A DNA stretch of 64,000 nt from Chitinibacter tainanensis DSM 15459 (GTDB lineage: Bacteria > Pseudomonadota > Gammaproteobacteria > Burkholderiales > Chitinibacteraceae), in the NCBI RefSeq assembly GCF_000429785.1, contig NZ_AUCN01000001.1, positions 25,256 to 89,255 of the forward strand. Reading direction: 5' to 3'. Both the position numbers and the translations under genes were made by a program. The notes under the pieces were generated by a model. It was given only the letters and a program-made list of their open reading frames with translations, searched no databases and was not told the origin of the DNA. Every line of letters begins with the position of its first letter. Within the stretch, counting starts at the first letter, position 1. Shown here piece after piece: positions 8,857 to 17,457 of the stretch.

Positions 8857-9603
8857 ATGCAAATCCGCACTCTCTTTTCGACCCTGGCGCTGGCCATGGG
8901 CCTGTCTTTGGCACCGGCACACGCTGAGCGTGTCTACACCGTGGGGACAGACGCCACATTTGCGCCATTTGAATCGTTGAGCCAGAACCGCGAAGTGGTT
9001 GGTTTTGATGCGGATCTGATCAAAGCCATTGCGCAAAAAGCCGGCTTAAAAATCAAAATCATCAACACCCCATGGGAAGGCCTGTTTGCCGGCCTGAATA
9101 ATGGTGAGCGCGATATCGTGATCGCCGCCGTCACCATCACACCCGAGCGCAAAGCCAGCATGGATTTCAGCGAGCCATATTTTGAAGCCAAACAGCTGAT
9201 CATCGTGCGCGATGGCAGCAAAGTGACCAAACTGGCCGATCTGAAAGGCAAAAAAGTCGGCGTACAAACCGGCACCACCGGCGACACCGTGGCGCAAAAA
9301 GCCTTTGGTAAAACCAGCCCGGATATCCGCCGCTATGAAAACATTGTGCTGGCCATGACCGAGCTGCGCGCTGGCGGTATCGAGGCCGTGGTGGCCGACA
9401 ATGGCGTGGTGAATAACTATCTGGTGAACAACAAAAACAGCAAGCTCAAAACCATCGATGACAGCAGCTTTGCAAAAGAGTACTACGGCATTGCGGTGAA
9501 AAAAGGCAATAAAGCCCTGCTGGATCAGCTGAACAAAGGCCTGGCCGCCACCAAGGCCGATGGCACTTTCCAGAAAATCTCGCAGCAATATTTCGGCCAC
9601 TAA
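8857..9603 (+). CDS. Amino-acid ABC transporter substrate-binding protein (family 3), periplasmic
   Basis: A 248-residue periplasmic binding protein of the SBP_bac_3 type, probably for a basic or polar amino acid. Residues 1-23 form a signal peptide cut after AHA. The mature protein starts with the family pattern YTVGTDATFAPFES and contains VGFDADLIKAIA, the DIVIAAVTITPERKASMDFSEPY segment, and GKKVGVQTGTTGD. GAAGGTG precedes the ATG. No permease or ATPase gene is next to it, so the partner transporter must be elsewhere. A shared terminator separates it from the convergent ABM gene. Confidence 0.92.
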   Translation: MQIRTLFSTLALAMGLSLAPAHAERVYTVGTDATFAPFESLSQNREVVGFDADLIKAIAQKAGLKIKIINTPWEGLFAGLNNGERDIVIAAVTITPERKASMDFSEPYFEAKQLIIVRDGSKVTKLADLKGKKVGVQTGTTGDTVAQKAFGKTSPDIRRYENIVLAMTELRAGGIEAVVADNGVVNNYLVNNKNSKLKTIDDSSFAKEYYGIAVKKGNKALLDQLNKGLAATKADGTFQKISQQYFGH

Positions 9604-9625
9604 GCCAGCGCGAGCACTCGCACCC

Positions 9626-9654
9626 AGCCCGGCCTAGCGCCGGGCTTTTTGTTT
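9626..9654. terminator. Terminator between convergent genes
   Basis: AGCCCGGC (9626-9633) and GCCGGGCT (9639-9646) with a T-rich tail on the plus strand. It serves the binding-protein gene and touches the stop of the convergent ABM gene. Confidence 0.85.
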
Positions 9655-9991
9655 AGCCGGCCGCCGCCGGATTGGGTAAGGTCAGCCCGCCACTGAGCGC
9701 GCCATCGCCATAGGTGCGCAGCACTTGCGCAATGATGACCTGATAACCGCCTAGCCACGTTTGATAGCGCTGCTTGGCGGCCAAATGCTGCGGATGCGCC
9801 ATCAATTCGCGCAGGCCCGCTTCGCTGGCCCAGTAATACACATTGGCAATTCGCCCGGTTTTCGGGTCTTCCCAGCTTTCTTCGCCCAGATAGCCCTGGC
9901 TGGCTTTGGCGGCGGCAGCGATCTGCGCATCCAGCGCTTCAAACTCGGCATCGTATTGCTTGGGCGTGAAAATAAAGGTGGCGGAATACAT
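9653..9991 (-). CDS. Antibiotic biosynthesis monooxygenase (ABM) domain protein
   Basis: A small single-domain ABM/dimeric ferredoxin-like protein. Such proteins act as cofactor-free monooxygenases or have unknown roles. From the chosen ATG at 9991 (MYSATFIFTPKQYDAEFEALD) it is 112 residues and includes SQGYLGEESWEDPKTGRIANVYYWAS, the usual ABM strand-turn-strand. An upstream ATG at 10030 has an AGGG closer to it and would add 13 residues, so the start is uncertain. It is a lone gene, divergent from the MFS transporter, with a palindromic repeat in the gap. Confidence 0.78.
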   Translation of the reverse strand: MYSATFIFTPKQYDAEFEALDAQIAAAAKASQGYLGEESWEDPKTGRIANVYYWASEAGLRELMAHPQHLAAKQRYQTWLGGYQVIIAQVLRTYGDGALSGGLTLPNPAAAG

Positions 9992-10090
9992 CGCGGGCGC
10001 TCGCAAAGGGTGAGTCAATGTCCTTGTCATTTTACCCTGCCCCGCCCCATCCGCTCGCGGCACTGCCAGCCCGCGCCAAGATAGCCGCTT

Positions 10091-10150
10091 ATACCGCCCC
10101 AGGGTATCGAGCTATCAGCATTATTAAAAATAGCATTCCAGCCAATACCT
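10091..10150. repeat. GGGTAT/ATACCC palindromic repeat, copy 3 (extended form)
   Basis: 60 bp. An outer ATACC, seven bases, then GGGTATCGAGC and the complementary arm CCAGCCAATACC with GCATT/AATAGC inner arms. It lies in the divergent gap before the MFS gene, one of the few copies not next to a stop codon. Confidence 0.75.
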
Positions 10151-10303
10151 ATAACCAGCCTACCGATGCAGCCAATCGTAATTTAGGAAAGGTTTGCCTG
10201 ACAGTTGGTTACACGTCATTCCGTTGTCATTTTGATAGCATGAATTGGCCATCGTTACTTATCCGGTGCCGGTGGCGACATCCCACTCTCACAAGGAGGC
10301 TTC

Positions 10304-11515
10304 ATGTCATGGCTCAACCGCATTGCCGCGCCGTTTCGCGGCCTACCCCGCAGCGTGTACATTCAAGCCACCGCCACCCTGATCAACAATATGGGTGGCA
10401 TGGCCAAGCTGTTTTTGCCGCTGTATTTTCGTGAACATTTCAATCTTTCCTATGCCCACATTGGCTGGCTGATGGGGGTGTATGGGCTGGGCCTGCTGGG
10501 CGGCTCTTACCTCGGTGGCCTCTTGAGCGATCGCTACGATTCGCGCCGGATTGCCAAGCTGATGTTGCTGGCCAGCGGGGTGCTGACCCTGCTGCTGGCG
10601 GCGCCATTGCCGATCTGGGCCTATGTACCGCTGCTGCTGGCGGTCGGCACCAGCGATGGTGCGTTTCGCCCGGCCAATATGCGCCTGGTGCTTGAGCCCG
10701 TTCGCCCCGAGCAACGTGCGGTGGCGCAAGGCGTGTATCGGATCGCCTTTAATCTGGGCGTATCGGCGGCCGGCATCAGCGGCGGCTTGCTGGCCGCGCT
10801 GGGCTATCACTATGTGTTTGTGGCACAGGGCATCGCCGCCTTGCTCGCCTGTGGCTGGCTGCAATGGGCGTGGCGCGAGATGCCGTACCTCAACAGTGGG
10901 CTAGCGAACAGTAAGGCCAGCTCGCCCGACATGGCCACCGGCTCGCCCTGGCAAGATCGGGCGTTCTTGCTGTTTGTGGCCGGGCAGCTGGTGATCCTGA
11001 CCGTGTTTGACCAGATGTATGGGACGCTGGGGCTGTTTTTGCGCGAGCATTATCGGCTCTCGCCCAGCTGGCTGGGCTATCTGTTTACCCTGAATGGCCT
11101 GATGGTGGTGACGCTGCAAGTGGCGATTGCCAACCGGGTGAGCCACTGGGGCTTGCTGCGCTCATCCATGCTGGGTGTGCTGTGCATGGGCGGCTCGTTT
11201 ACCTTGCTCAATGCCGGGCAACACGCGGGCTGGGCCATCGCGATGATGGTGGTGCTGACCTTGGGCGAGCTGCTGATCTCGCCGACCTGGACCACGATCA
11301 TCATGCAGCACACCGAACAGCGTCAGCGCGGTCGCTATCTGGGGATTTATTCTGCCGTGTGGTCTGGGCGCACGCTGTATGCCCCCACCGTGGGTGCCTT
11401 CAGCTATGCCATTTGGGGCGCCAGCGTAACTTGGTGGCTGTGCGGGCTGCTGGCGCTGATTACCTGTGCGCTGCATCGGCCGGCCCTGCGGCAGATGTTA
11501 GCCCCAGCCAATTAG
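10304..11515 (+). CDS. MFS transporter
   Basis: A 403-residue major facilitator with about 12 hydrophobic segments. The loop 2-3 signature GGLLSDRYDSRRIAK near residue 75 is the MFS-typical G-x-x-x-D-R-x-x-R-R. The segment RPANMRLVLEPVRPEQRAVAQGVYRIAFNLG is like the proton-dependent oligopeptide/sugar-efflux (YdhC/MdtH) style of MFS proteins, but the substrate cannot be set from sequence. AGGAGG lies seven bases before the ATG, the best ribosome-binding site in the window. It is monocistronic and ends at a terminator shared with the convergent helicase gene. Confidence 0.88.
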   Translation: MSWLNRIAAPFRGLPRSVYIQATATLINNMGGMAKLFLPLYFREHFNLSYAHIGWLMGVYGLGLLGGSYLGGLLSDRYDSRRIAKLMLLASGVLTLLLAAPLPIWAYVPLLLAVGTSDGAFRPANMRLVLEPVRPEQRAVAQGVYRIAFNLGVSAAGISGGLLAALGYHYVFVAQGIAALLACGWLQWAWREMPYLNSGLANSKASSPDMATGSPWQDRAFLLFVAGQLVILTVFDQMYGTLGLFLREHYRLSPSWLGYLFTLNGLMVVTLQVAIANRVSHWGLLRSSMLGVLCMGGSFTLLNAGQHAGWAIAMMVVLTLGELLISPTWTTIIMQHTEQRQRGRYLGIYSAVWSGRTLYAPTVGAFSYAIWGASVTWWLCGLLALITCALHRPALRQMLAPAN

Positions 11516-11536
11516 ATACCCCCACCCCGTAAAACA

Positions 11537-11565
11537 ACAAAGGCCAATCAATGATTGGCCTTTGT
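11537..11565. terminator. Terminator between convergent MFS and helicase genes
   Basis: A 14-bp stem (CAAAGGCCAATCA pairing with TGATTGGCCTTTG) with A-rich and T-rich flanks. It can act in both directions. GATACCC words flank it on both sides but in the same orientation, so it is not counted as a palindromic repeat copy. Confidence 0.75.
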
Positions 11566-11582
11566 CTTGATACCCCTAGGGG

Positions 11583-13661
11583 TTATTCTTCATCGCGCGG
11601 TTTGGTGCCGCTGCCCCCCAGCAAAGCGGGCGTGGGCCGGCTGCTGCGGCGCGCGGGTTGGCCTTGCTGGCCTTCACCATGCGGAGTGTGATGCTTGGGC
11701 TTGCGGTGATCGCTGCGATTGGCGTCGCGCGGGCCACGGCGCTGGCCATTGCCGGCGCCCTGACCGCCCCCATTCCCACCTTGGCCACGACCACCGCCAC
11801 GGTTTTGGCGCTCTTCATTATCGTAATAGCCACCTTGCCGCGGAATCGGCGGGAACCCCCCGAGCGGATCATAGCTATTCGGATTGGCGCGGCGCTGGCC
11901 GCCACCGCCGCGGCGACCGCCTTGGGTCAGCTCGAACGGCAGCGCATTAGCGTTGGATACCGGCTGGCGCTCATCGTAGTTCGTCCGGTTGCCACCGCGC
12001 TGGCCACCTTGGCCACCCTGACCGCCTTGCGATTTTGGCTGGCTGCGGCGCTCATCACGACGGTCATCCCGGCGCTCGCCCCGACGCTCATCGCGACGTT
12101 GGCCTTCACCTTGGCGTGGCGGACGTTGTTCACCAGTTCTGGCTTGCGCGGCGGCTGGGCGGGCTTCGCCTTGGCCTTCACGCGCACCACCACGACCACG
12201 GCGGCGATTACGTTTGCGCTGTTGTTCGTCTTCGCTACCCGCAGCGGCAGGCGCGCCTTCACCCGTAGCAGCAGGTTTGGCTGCTGGGCGACGGCGGCGC
12301 TGTTGCTGCTCGCGCTCGGCTTCGGCTTTCTTTTGCGCCGCGATTTTCGCGACTTCGTCCGGATCCATACCGGCATCAAGCATGGCTTGTTGCTCGGCTT
12401 TCAGCGCTTCGGCATTGGCTTTATTCCAGCCTTTGGGCGGGCGTGAATTCTGATTACGCTGTGGGCGCTCGCGGCCCAGACCACCGCGTACAATCGGCTC
12501 GGGTTTCACGCTCAGATCAGCTTCATAACCGGGCACGGTAAATTGCTCGATTGGCTGCTTGATCAGTTTTTCGATGTTTTTCAGGTACTCGAGCTCATCC
12601 ACGCACACCAGCGACAGGGCTTCACCGGTGCAGCCGGCTCGGCCGGTGCGGCCGATGCGATGCACATAGTCTTCGGGGACGTTCGGTAGCTCCAGATTCA
12701 CCACATGCGGCAGCTCTTCGATATCCAGCCCGCGGGCGGCGATATCGGTGGCCACCAGCACTTGCAGCTCGCCGGTTTTAAACTGGGCCAGGGCCGCCGT
12801 GCGGGCGTTTTGGCTCTTATTGCCATGAATCGCCAGCGCGGTAATGCCTTCTTTCTGCAATTTTTCGGCCACGCGGTTACAGGCGTGTTTGGTGCGCATA
12901 AACACCAGCACCTGATGCCAGTTGCCTTCTTTAATCAGCTGCGTGAGCAGCTGCTGTTTTTTATCGCGATCCACCAGATGTACCCGCTGGGTCACCAGCG
13001 CATTGGCGGTATTCGGGCGGGCCACTTCGACCAGCGCCGGGCTATTGAGCAGGCCATCGGCCAGTTTTTTGATCTCGTCGCTAAAAGTAGCCGAGAACAG
13101 CAGATTTTGCCGCTGTGCAGGCAAGAGCTTCAGGATTTTCTTGATGTCATTGATAAAGCCCATGTCCAGCATGCGGTCGGCTTCATCCAGCACCAAGATT
13201 TCCACCTCGGCCAGCGTCAGCTCACCCTGTTTGGCCAGATCAAGCAAGCGGCCCGGCGTGGCCACCAGAATATCCACGGGCGCTTCTTGCAGGCGTTTGA
13301 TTTGCGGATTCACCCGCACGCCGCCAAACATCACCATGGATTTAAACGGCAGGTATTTGCCATAGGCTTGTACCGATTCTTCCACCTGCGCTGCCAGCTC
13401 GCGGGTTGGGGTAAGGATCAGCACCCGGGGCGCGGCCAGCGCACTGGTGGCGCTGTCGCTGAGCAGGCGTTGCAAAATCGGCAAGGTAAAGCCGGCGGTT
13501 TTGCCGGTGCCGGTTTGCGCCGCCGCCAGCAAATCGCCGCCTTGCAGCACTTGCGGGATCGCCTGCGCCTGAATCGGCGTAGGTTGGGTATAACCGGTAT
13601 CAGCGAGCGCACGCAACAGCGGCTCGGCCAAGCCAAGCTTGGCAAAAGTCAGATCAGACAT
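11583..13661 (-). CDS. rhlE: DEAD-box RNA helicase, RhlE-like, with long Arg/Gly-rich tail
   Basis: ATP-dependent RNA helicase likely used in ribosome assembly or mRNA turnover. In order: Q motif ([19 protein letters not shown]...TPIQ), Walker A AQTGTGKT near residue 50, PTRELA, DEAD in [14 protein letters not shown] near 158, SAT in LFSATFSDE, then the second RecA domain with [10 protein letters not shown] and [10 protein letters not shown]. The helicase core ends near residue 390. The remaining 300 residues are low-complexity: basic, Gln/Arg-rich, then RGG-like repeats, probably an unstructured RNA-binding tail. The family core is about 400-480 residues, so the tail is long. The gene is alone between a terminator and the FMN reductase. 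Confidence 0.93.
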   Translation of the reverse strand: MSDLTFAKLGLAEPLLRALADTGYTQPTPIQAQAIPQVLQGGDLLAAAQTGTGKTAGFTLPILQRLLSDSATSALAAPRVLILTPTRELAAQVEESVQAYGKYLPFKSMVMFGGVRVNPQIKRLQEAPVDILVATPGRLLDLAKQGELTLAEVEILVLDEADRMLDMGFINDIKKILKLLPAQRQNLLFSATFSDEIKKLADGLLNSPALVEVARPNTANALVTQRVHLVDRDKKQQLLTQLIKEGNWHQVLVFMRTKHACNRVAEKLQKEGITALAIHGNKSQNARTAALAQFKTGELQVLVATDIAARGLDIEELPHVVNLELPNVPEDYVHRIGRTGRAGCTGEALSLVCVDELEYLKNIEKLIKQPIEQFTVPGYEADLSVKPEPIVRGGLGRERPQRNQNSRPPKGWNKANAEALKAEQQAMLDAGMDPDEVAKIAAQKKAEAEREQQQRRRRPAAKPAATGEGAPAAAGSEDEQQRKRNRRRGRGGAREGQGEARPAAAQARTGEQRPPRQGEGQRRDERRGERRDDRRDERRSQPKSQGGQGGQGGQRGGNRTNYDERQPVSNANALPFELTQGGRRGGGGQRRANPNSYDPLGGFPPIPRQGGYYDNEERQNRGGGRGQGGNGGGQGAGNGQRRGPRDANRSDHRKPKHHTPHGEGQQGQPARRSSRPTPALLGGSGTKPRDEE

Positions 13662-13844
13662 TGGAGTATTCCTGCTGCGGCCTATCGCGAGCGCGATACC
13701 AATCCAGGGCAGGGTTTGGGTAATTAGGAGTTTGGGCCGGGGAGCTCGTGGCTCACGCGCCGGCGCGCCGATTGGTTAGGCGCCAAGGAACTGAATACTA
13801 CCGGTTTTTCTTTAAATTACAACCTCTACGCCGCTTAATGGCAT

Positions 13845-14396
13845 TTAGCCACCACAAACTGGTGCAAGAATGCGCTGCGGTAACAGCGCCTGCTGCAAGG
13901 CGCTCAGGGCCTGCTGAATACCGGCGCGGCACGCCGGATCCGCGGCAATGGCCTCGGCGCAGCTCAAATCGCCCACCACCGGAATCGTGAGCGAGGCTGG
14001 CGCGATCCAGTCTACCGACATCAGCTGCAAAGTTTCTTGCAGTGCCTCGTAGGCGTGCCGCGCCCGTGGGGCGGCGTTGAGCAAAGCCAGTGGTTTATGC
14101 ACCAACACATCGGTACCCACCAGCCAATCCAGTGCATTCTTCAGCACGCCACTCACCCCGTGGGCGTATTCGGGGCTGGCCACCAGCACGGCATCCACCG
14201 CGCGCAGCTCAGCCAGCCAACGCTGCAGCACCGGAAACTGCTCGGGTGCCAGATCGGGATTGAACGGCGGCACTAAGGCGAGCGCGGTAAACGGAGTGAG
14301 CGTCATACCGGCTGGCGCCAGCTGCGCACAGGCCTGCAACAGCGCCGTATTGCGTGATTGTGCGCGCAAACTTCCGGAAATCGTCATGATCTGCAT
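13845..14396 (-). CDS. NADPH-dependent FMN reductase family protein
   Basis: A flavodoxin-fold reductase of the ArsH/ChrR/YieF group that reduces FMN, quinones or metal ions with NAD(P)H. The start chosen is the ATG at 14396 (MQIMTISGSLRAQSRNT), which puts the phosphate-binding loop SGSLRAQSRNTALL at the N-terminus as in the family; GGGGGCAGG precedes it. A longer frame begins upstream, but it only adds basic residues. The flavin-ring loop is PEYAHGVSGVLKNALDWL near residue 80. It is divergent from yaeQ with 95 bp between the starts. Confidence 0.9.
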   Translation of the reverse strand: MQIMTISGSLRAQSRNTALLQACAQLAPAGMTLTPFTALALVPPFNPDLAPEQFPVLQRWLAELRAVDAVLVASPEYAHGVSGVLKNALDWLVGTDVLVHKPLALLNAAPRARHAYEALQETLQLMSVDWIAPASLTIPVVGDLSCAEAIAADPACRAGIQQALSALQQALLPQRILAPVCGG

Positions 14397-14491
14397 GCCC
14401 TGCCCCCGCTCGAAACCAGCCAGCATCATCGCATGCCGTGTGTAGGGCGGCAATTCAGGTACACTGCCGTCTTTCGCGATGAGGGATCACC

Positions 14492-15055
14492 ATGGCGCTG
14501 AAAGCCACGATTTTTAAAGCCGAGCTCAATATCACCGATCTGGATCGCAACTACTACGCGACCCATGCCCTGACCGTGGCGCGCCATCCTTCTGAAACCG
14601 ACGAGCGGATGATGTTGCGCTTGCTGGCCTTTGCGCAGCAAGCCAGCGAGACGCTGGAATTTACCCGCGGCCTGTGCGCCGATGATGAGCCCGATCTGTG
14701 GCAGAAAAATCTGGTCGACGAGATTGAATGCTGGATCGAGCTGGGCCTACCCGATGAAAAGCGTATCAAAAAAGCCTGCAATCGCGCCGCCAGCGTGTGG
14801 ATTTATGCTTATGGTGGCCCGCGGGCGGTGGATTTATGGCTCGATGGCGTGCGCGGTCAACTCAGCCGCTTTCCGCAGTTGAATATTGTGAGCGTGGATG
14901 GCCCCGAGCTCAGTGCGCTGGGCGCGCTGGCCGAGCGCGGCATGCAACTGCAGATCACCATCCAGGATGGGCAGCTGTGGATCTCCAGCGCGCAGGGCGA
15001 TCTGGCGATTACTCCCCGCGCCTTGTGGCGCGATGGCCAAGCGGTGATGAGCTAA
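14492..15055 (+). CDS. yaeQ: YaeQ family protein
   Basis: A 187-residue cytoplasmic YaeQ protein. YaeQ has a PD-(D/E)xK-nuclease-like fold; in E. coli it was found as a suppressor linked to RfaH-type phenotypes, but its real activity is unknown. The family start MALKATIFKAELNITDLDRNYY and the segment DEPDLWQKNLVDEIECWIELGLPDEKRIKKACNRA are plain to see and contain the acidic residues and Lys of the nuclease-like core. GAGGGATCACC precedes the ATG. The stop codon TAA is fused directly to a palindromic repeat (TAATACCC). Confidence 0.95.
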   Translation: MALKATIFKAELNITDLDRNYYATHALTVARHPSETDERMMLRLLAFAQQASETLEFTRGLCADDEPDLWQKNLVDEIECWIELGLPDEKRIKKACNRAASVWIYAYGGPRAVDLWLDGVRGQLSRFPQLNIVSVDGPELSALGALAERGMQLQITIQDGQLWISSAQGDLAITPRALWRDGQAVMS

Positions 15056-15114
15056 TACCCACCCAATGTATCAACCCTAAAGCTAATTAATATATTGATT
15101 ACCAGCACATACCC
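15055..15114. repeat. GGGTAT/ATACCC palindromic repeat, copy 4 (extended form)
   Basis: 60 bp. Outer ATACCC, then GTATCAACC, inner AAAGCTAATTAA and closing CAGCACATACCC. It starts on the last base of the yaeQ stop codon and ends 13 bp before the FKBP start codon. Confidence 0.7.
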
Positions 15115-15127
15115 CCAGGAGTCGAAA

Positions 15128-15529
15128 ATGAAAGCCCTGTGTAGCCTCTTGCTCGCCACCCTCGCCTTCAGCGCGCAGGCCGCCGACGCCGCCAAACCCT
15201 TCAAAACCGAATCGGGCATCGAAATCACCATGCTCAAAGAGGGCAAAGGTGCGCAGCCCAAGGCGCTAGATACCGTTACCGTGCACTATCGCGGCATGTT
15301 TCCAGACGGTAAGGAATTTGATAGCTCGTATAAACGCGGCCAGCCGGCGAGTTTTCCGCTCTCGGGCGTGATTCGCTGCTGGACCGAAGCCGTGCAACAG
15401 ATCAAGGTGGGCGGCAAAGCGCGCCTGGTGTGCCCGCCCAATCTGGCCTATGGCAGCCGCGGCGCCGGCAATGTGATTCCGCCGAATGCCACGCTGGTGT
15501 TTGAAGTGGAATTGCTGGCGATCGAATAA
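15128..15529 (+). CDS. FKBP-type peptidyl-prolyl cis-trans isomerase, periplasmic
   Basis: A 133-residue protein that speeds proline isomerisation, likely in the periplasm. The ATG at 15128 is chosen because AGGAG lies just ahead and it starts a signal peptide (about 18-20 residues ending AQA). The FKBP domain follows with VTVHYRGMFPDGKEFDSSYKRGQPASFPL and LVCPPNLAYGSRGAGNVIPPNATLVFEVELL. The usual VIxGWxE is here VIRCWTE: Gly is replaced by Cys next to the active-site Trp, as in some proteobacterial FklB-like forms. Repeats flank the gene on both sides. Confidence 0.93.
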   Translation: MKALCSLLLATLAFSAQAADAAKPFKTESGIEITMLKEGKGAQPKALDTVTVHYRGMFPDGKEFDSSYKRGQPASFPLSGVIRCWTEAVQQIKVGGKARLVCPPNLAYGSRGAGNVIPPNATLVFEVELLAIE

Positions 15530-15541
15530 GGCTAGTCTGCA

Positions 15542-15590
15542 GGGTATAGGCTGAAAGCGATTAAGTAATCAGTCTTTCAGCCACATACCC
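15542..15590. repeat. GGGTAT/ATACCC palindromic repeat, copy 5
   Basis: 49 bp with long near-perfect arms: GGGTATAGGCTGAAAG against CTTTCAGCCACATACCC. It lies between the convergent FKBP and glycerate kinase genes and covers the last seven codons and the stop of the kinase. Confidence 0.85.
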
Positions 15591-16720
15591 AGGCGCAGTA
15601 ACCGCGCCACCTGCTGCGCGGTACGGGTGAGATTGGCTTCGGCCTGCAGCAAGACCTCGTCGCGGCTAGCCAGCGCCGGAATGCAGTCAAATGCCGCCAA
15701 GATCCCCGCCGCCTCCAGCTCGCGCGGGCTGGCTTGCAATGCACCCACAATCGCCAGCACCGGCACCCCCGCCTGCTGCGCCAGTTGAGCCACGCCAAAC
15801 GGTGCTTTGCCGGCCAGCGTTTGCGCATCCAGACAGCCCTCGCCGGTAATCACCAGCGCCGCGCCTTGCAAGGCCTGCGTGAGCTGCACCGCCTCCAACA
15901 CGATATCAATGCCGCGCCGCAGCCGGCAATTAAATAAAAACGCCAGCGCCGCCGCGCCAATACCTCCGGCCGCACCGCCGCCGGGTAAGGTTTCCACATC
16001 TTTGCCCAATTGCCGGCGAATCACATGGGCAAATTGGTGCAAGGCCTCATCCAGCTGCACCACCTGCGCCGGGCTTGCGCCTTTTTGCGGCCCAAACACC
16101 GCCGAGGCGCCACGCGGGCCGGTGAGCGGGTTTTCCACATCGCAGGCCAGCTCAAACTCGCATTCCAGCAGGCGGGCATCCAGGCCGCTCAGATCAATCT
16201 GCGCCAGCCGGGCCAGCGCCGCGCCACCGGGCGGCAAGGGCTGGCCGTCGAGCCCCAGCAATTGCGCCCCCAGTGCCCGCAGCATACCGCTGCCGCCATC
16301 ATTGGTGGCCGAGCCACCCAAGGCCAGAATAAAGCGGCGGATGCCCTGATCCAGCGCTGCACGGATCAGATCGCCCACGCCCTCGCTGCTGGTGAGTAGC
16401 GGATTGCGCTCATGTGGCGCCAGCAGCGCCAAACCACAGGCGGTGGCGATTTCGATCACCGCCGTTTGCCCGTCGCCCAATACGCCCCAATGCGCCAGCA
16501 CCGGCTGGCCCAATGGCCCGCGCACCTGTGCTTGCTCCAGCCGGCCACCACAGGCTTCCAATAACGTGGTCAGCGTGCCCTCGCCGCCATCGGCCAGCGG
16601 GAGCTGCACCAACTGTGCCTGTGGCAACTCGGTGCGCAGCGCCGCCGCGATCATCGCCGCCACCTGCGGGGCGCTGAGGGTTTCTTTAAACGAATCGGGG
16701 GCAATAATAATTTTGGGCAT
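15569..16720 (-). CDS. garK: Glycerate kinase (GarK/GlxK type)
   Basis: Phosphorylates D-glycerate, linking glyoxylate, tartronate or sugar-acid breakdown to glycolysis. The start chosen is the ATG at 16720 (MPKIIIAPDSFKETLSA), the standard family N-terminus; the frame extends 17 codons upstream. Marks are LADGGEGTL near residue 50, LGGSATNDGGSGML near 130, GPRGASAVFGPQKGA near 195 and GGGAAGGIGAAALAF near 245. Length 383, as the family. The last seven codons come from a palindromic repeat. A hairpin with a T-run lies between this gene and the chitin-binding gene upstream, only about 10 bp before the start. Confidence 0.93.
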   Translation of the reverse strand: MPKIIIAPDSFKETLSAPQVAAMIAAALRTELPQAQLVQLPLADGGEGTLTTLLEACGGRLEQAQVRGPLGQPVLAHWGVLGDGQTAVIEIATACGLALLAPHERNPLLTSSEGVGDLIRAALDQGIRRFILALGGSATNDGGSGMLRALGAQLLGLDGQPLPPGGAALARLAQIDLSGLDARLLECEFELACDVENPLTGPRGASAVFGPQKGASPAQVVQLDEALHQFAHVIRRQLGKDVETLPGGGAAGGIGAAALAFLFNCRLRRGIDIVLEAVQLTQALQGAALVITGEGCLDAQTLAGKAPFGVAQLAQQAGVPVLAIVGALQASPRELEAAGILAAFDCIPALASRDEVLLQAEANLTRTAQQVARLLRLGMWLKD

Positions 16721-16728
16721 GCAGACAA

Positions 16729-16767
16729 CAAAAAATAAGGCGCCGCCGGCATTCGCCATGGCGGCGC
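16729..16767 (-). terminator. Terminator of the chitin-binding gene, or garK attenuator
   Basis: On the minus strand GCGCCGCC pairs with GGCGGCGC, followed by CTTATTTTTTG. It lies below the chitin-binding gene and ends about 10 bp before the garK start, so it could also act in the garK leader. Confidence 0.7.
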
Positions 16768-16784
16768 ACAATCAGATTAGGCAC

Positions 16785-16833
16785 GGGTATAGCCCGCAAG
16801 CCTTTTCAAAATAAAGCCTAGCGAGCCATACCC
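16785..16833. repeat. GGGTAT/ATACCC palindromic repeat, copy 6
   Basis: 49 bp: GGGTATAGCCCGCAAGCCTT against AAGCCTAGCGAGCCATACCC. It lies 10 bp after the stop of the chitin-binding gene, followed by its terminator. Confidence 0.85.
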
Positions 16834-16843
16834 AAAAGAATGA

Positions 16844-17257
16844 TTAGCGCGGTTGCGGGTAAGGGCGCTCAACCGCTTCCCACAGGCTAGGCGCTTTCTC
16901 TGGCGTCCAGCCTGCGCCCCGCTCGGCTTTATGACTTTGCAGACAGCGATAAGTGCGGCCGCGATAGCTAATCAATTGCCCGCGCGCATACGACACCCCT
17001 TCCCGCCAGCTGCCGCGATCACCCCACTGGCCATCACCATGGGCCTCCACTTTGCGCCATAAAGCGGGCGCGGCTTCGGGATTCCAGTTGGCGCCTTTCA
17101 CCGCATCGTGGGCTTGTTGGACTTCATACAGTTGGCCGTGATACATCACTCGCTCGCCCAGCTGATAGGCGCGACCTTCACGCCAGGGCCCAGCCGCCCA
17201 AGCGGCGCTAATGGTCAGACACAGGCTCAAAGCCAGAATACGACAAGTACGGTGCAT
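16844..17257 (-). CDS. Secreted protein of two tandem type-3 chitin-binding modules (CBM5/12)
   Basis: A 137-residue exported protein with a signal peptide (to about residue 21, AWA) and nothing else but two chitin-binding type-3 modules. Module 1 (about 22-72) has GPWREGRAYQLGERVMYHGQLYEV and closes with WNPEAAPALWRKV. Module 2 (about 80-130) repeats the pattern with SWREGVSYARGQLISYRGRTY and WTPEKAPSLWEAV. The conserved Trp/Tyr that stack on GlcNAc are in place in both. There is no catalytic domain, so it likely binds chitin outside the cell, as an adhesin or helper of chitinases. AAGGAG precedes the ATG at 17257; the frame above it is antisense noise. Confidence 0.9.
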   Translation of the reverse strand: MHRTCRILALSLCLTISAAWAAGPWREGRAYQLGERVMYHGQLYEVQQAHDAVKGANWNPEAAPALWRKVEAHGDGQWGDRGSWREGVSYARGQLISYRGRTYRCLQSHKAERGAGWTPEKAPSLWEAVERPYPQPR

Positions 17258-17457
17258 GAGGTTCTCCTTGGCGGTGGCCGACAGTATCGCCGAAAGCGCG
17301 GCAAACCCGCATGACAAAGCGCACAAGCGAGGGGTGAAAAGTACCCAAGCCACCCCAGCAAGTTTGACGCGCATCAGGCGCAGGCGCGAAAAGCCCGCGC
17401 CAAGGCGGCGAATGTTGTCTACAACCGAGAAACACCTCTGCCGGCTAGGCCTATTGT

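Noticed and set aside
11516..11582. GATACCC words around the MFS/helicase terminator
   Set aside because: Both are in the same orientation and the hairpin between them is unrelated, so it was not counted as a family copy.
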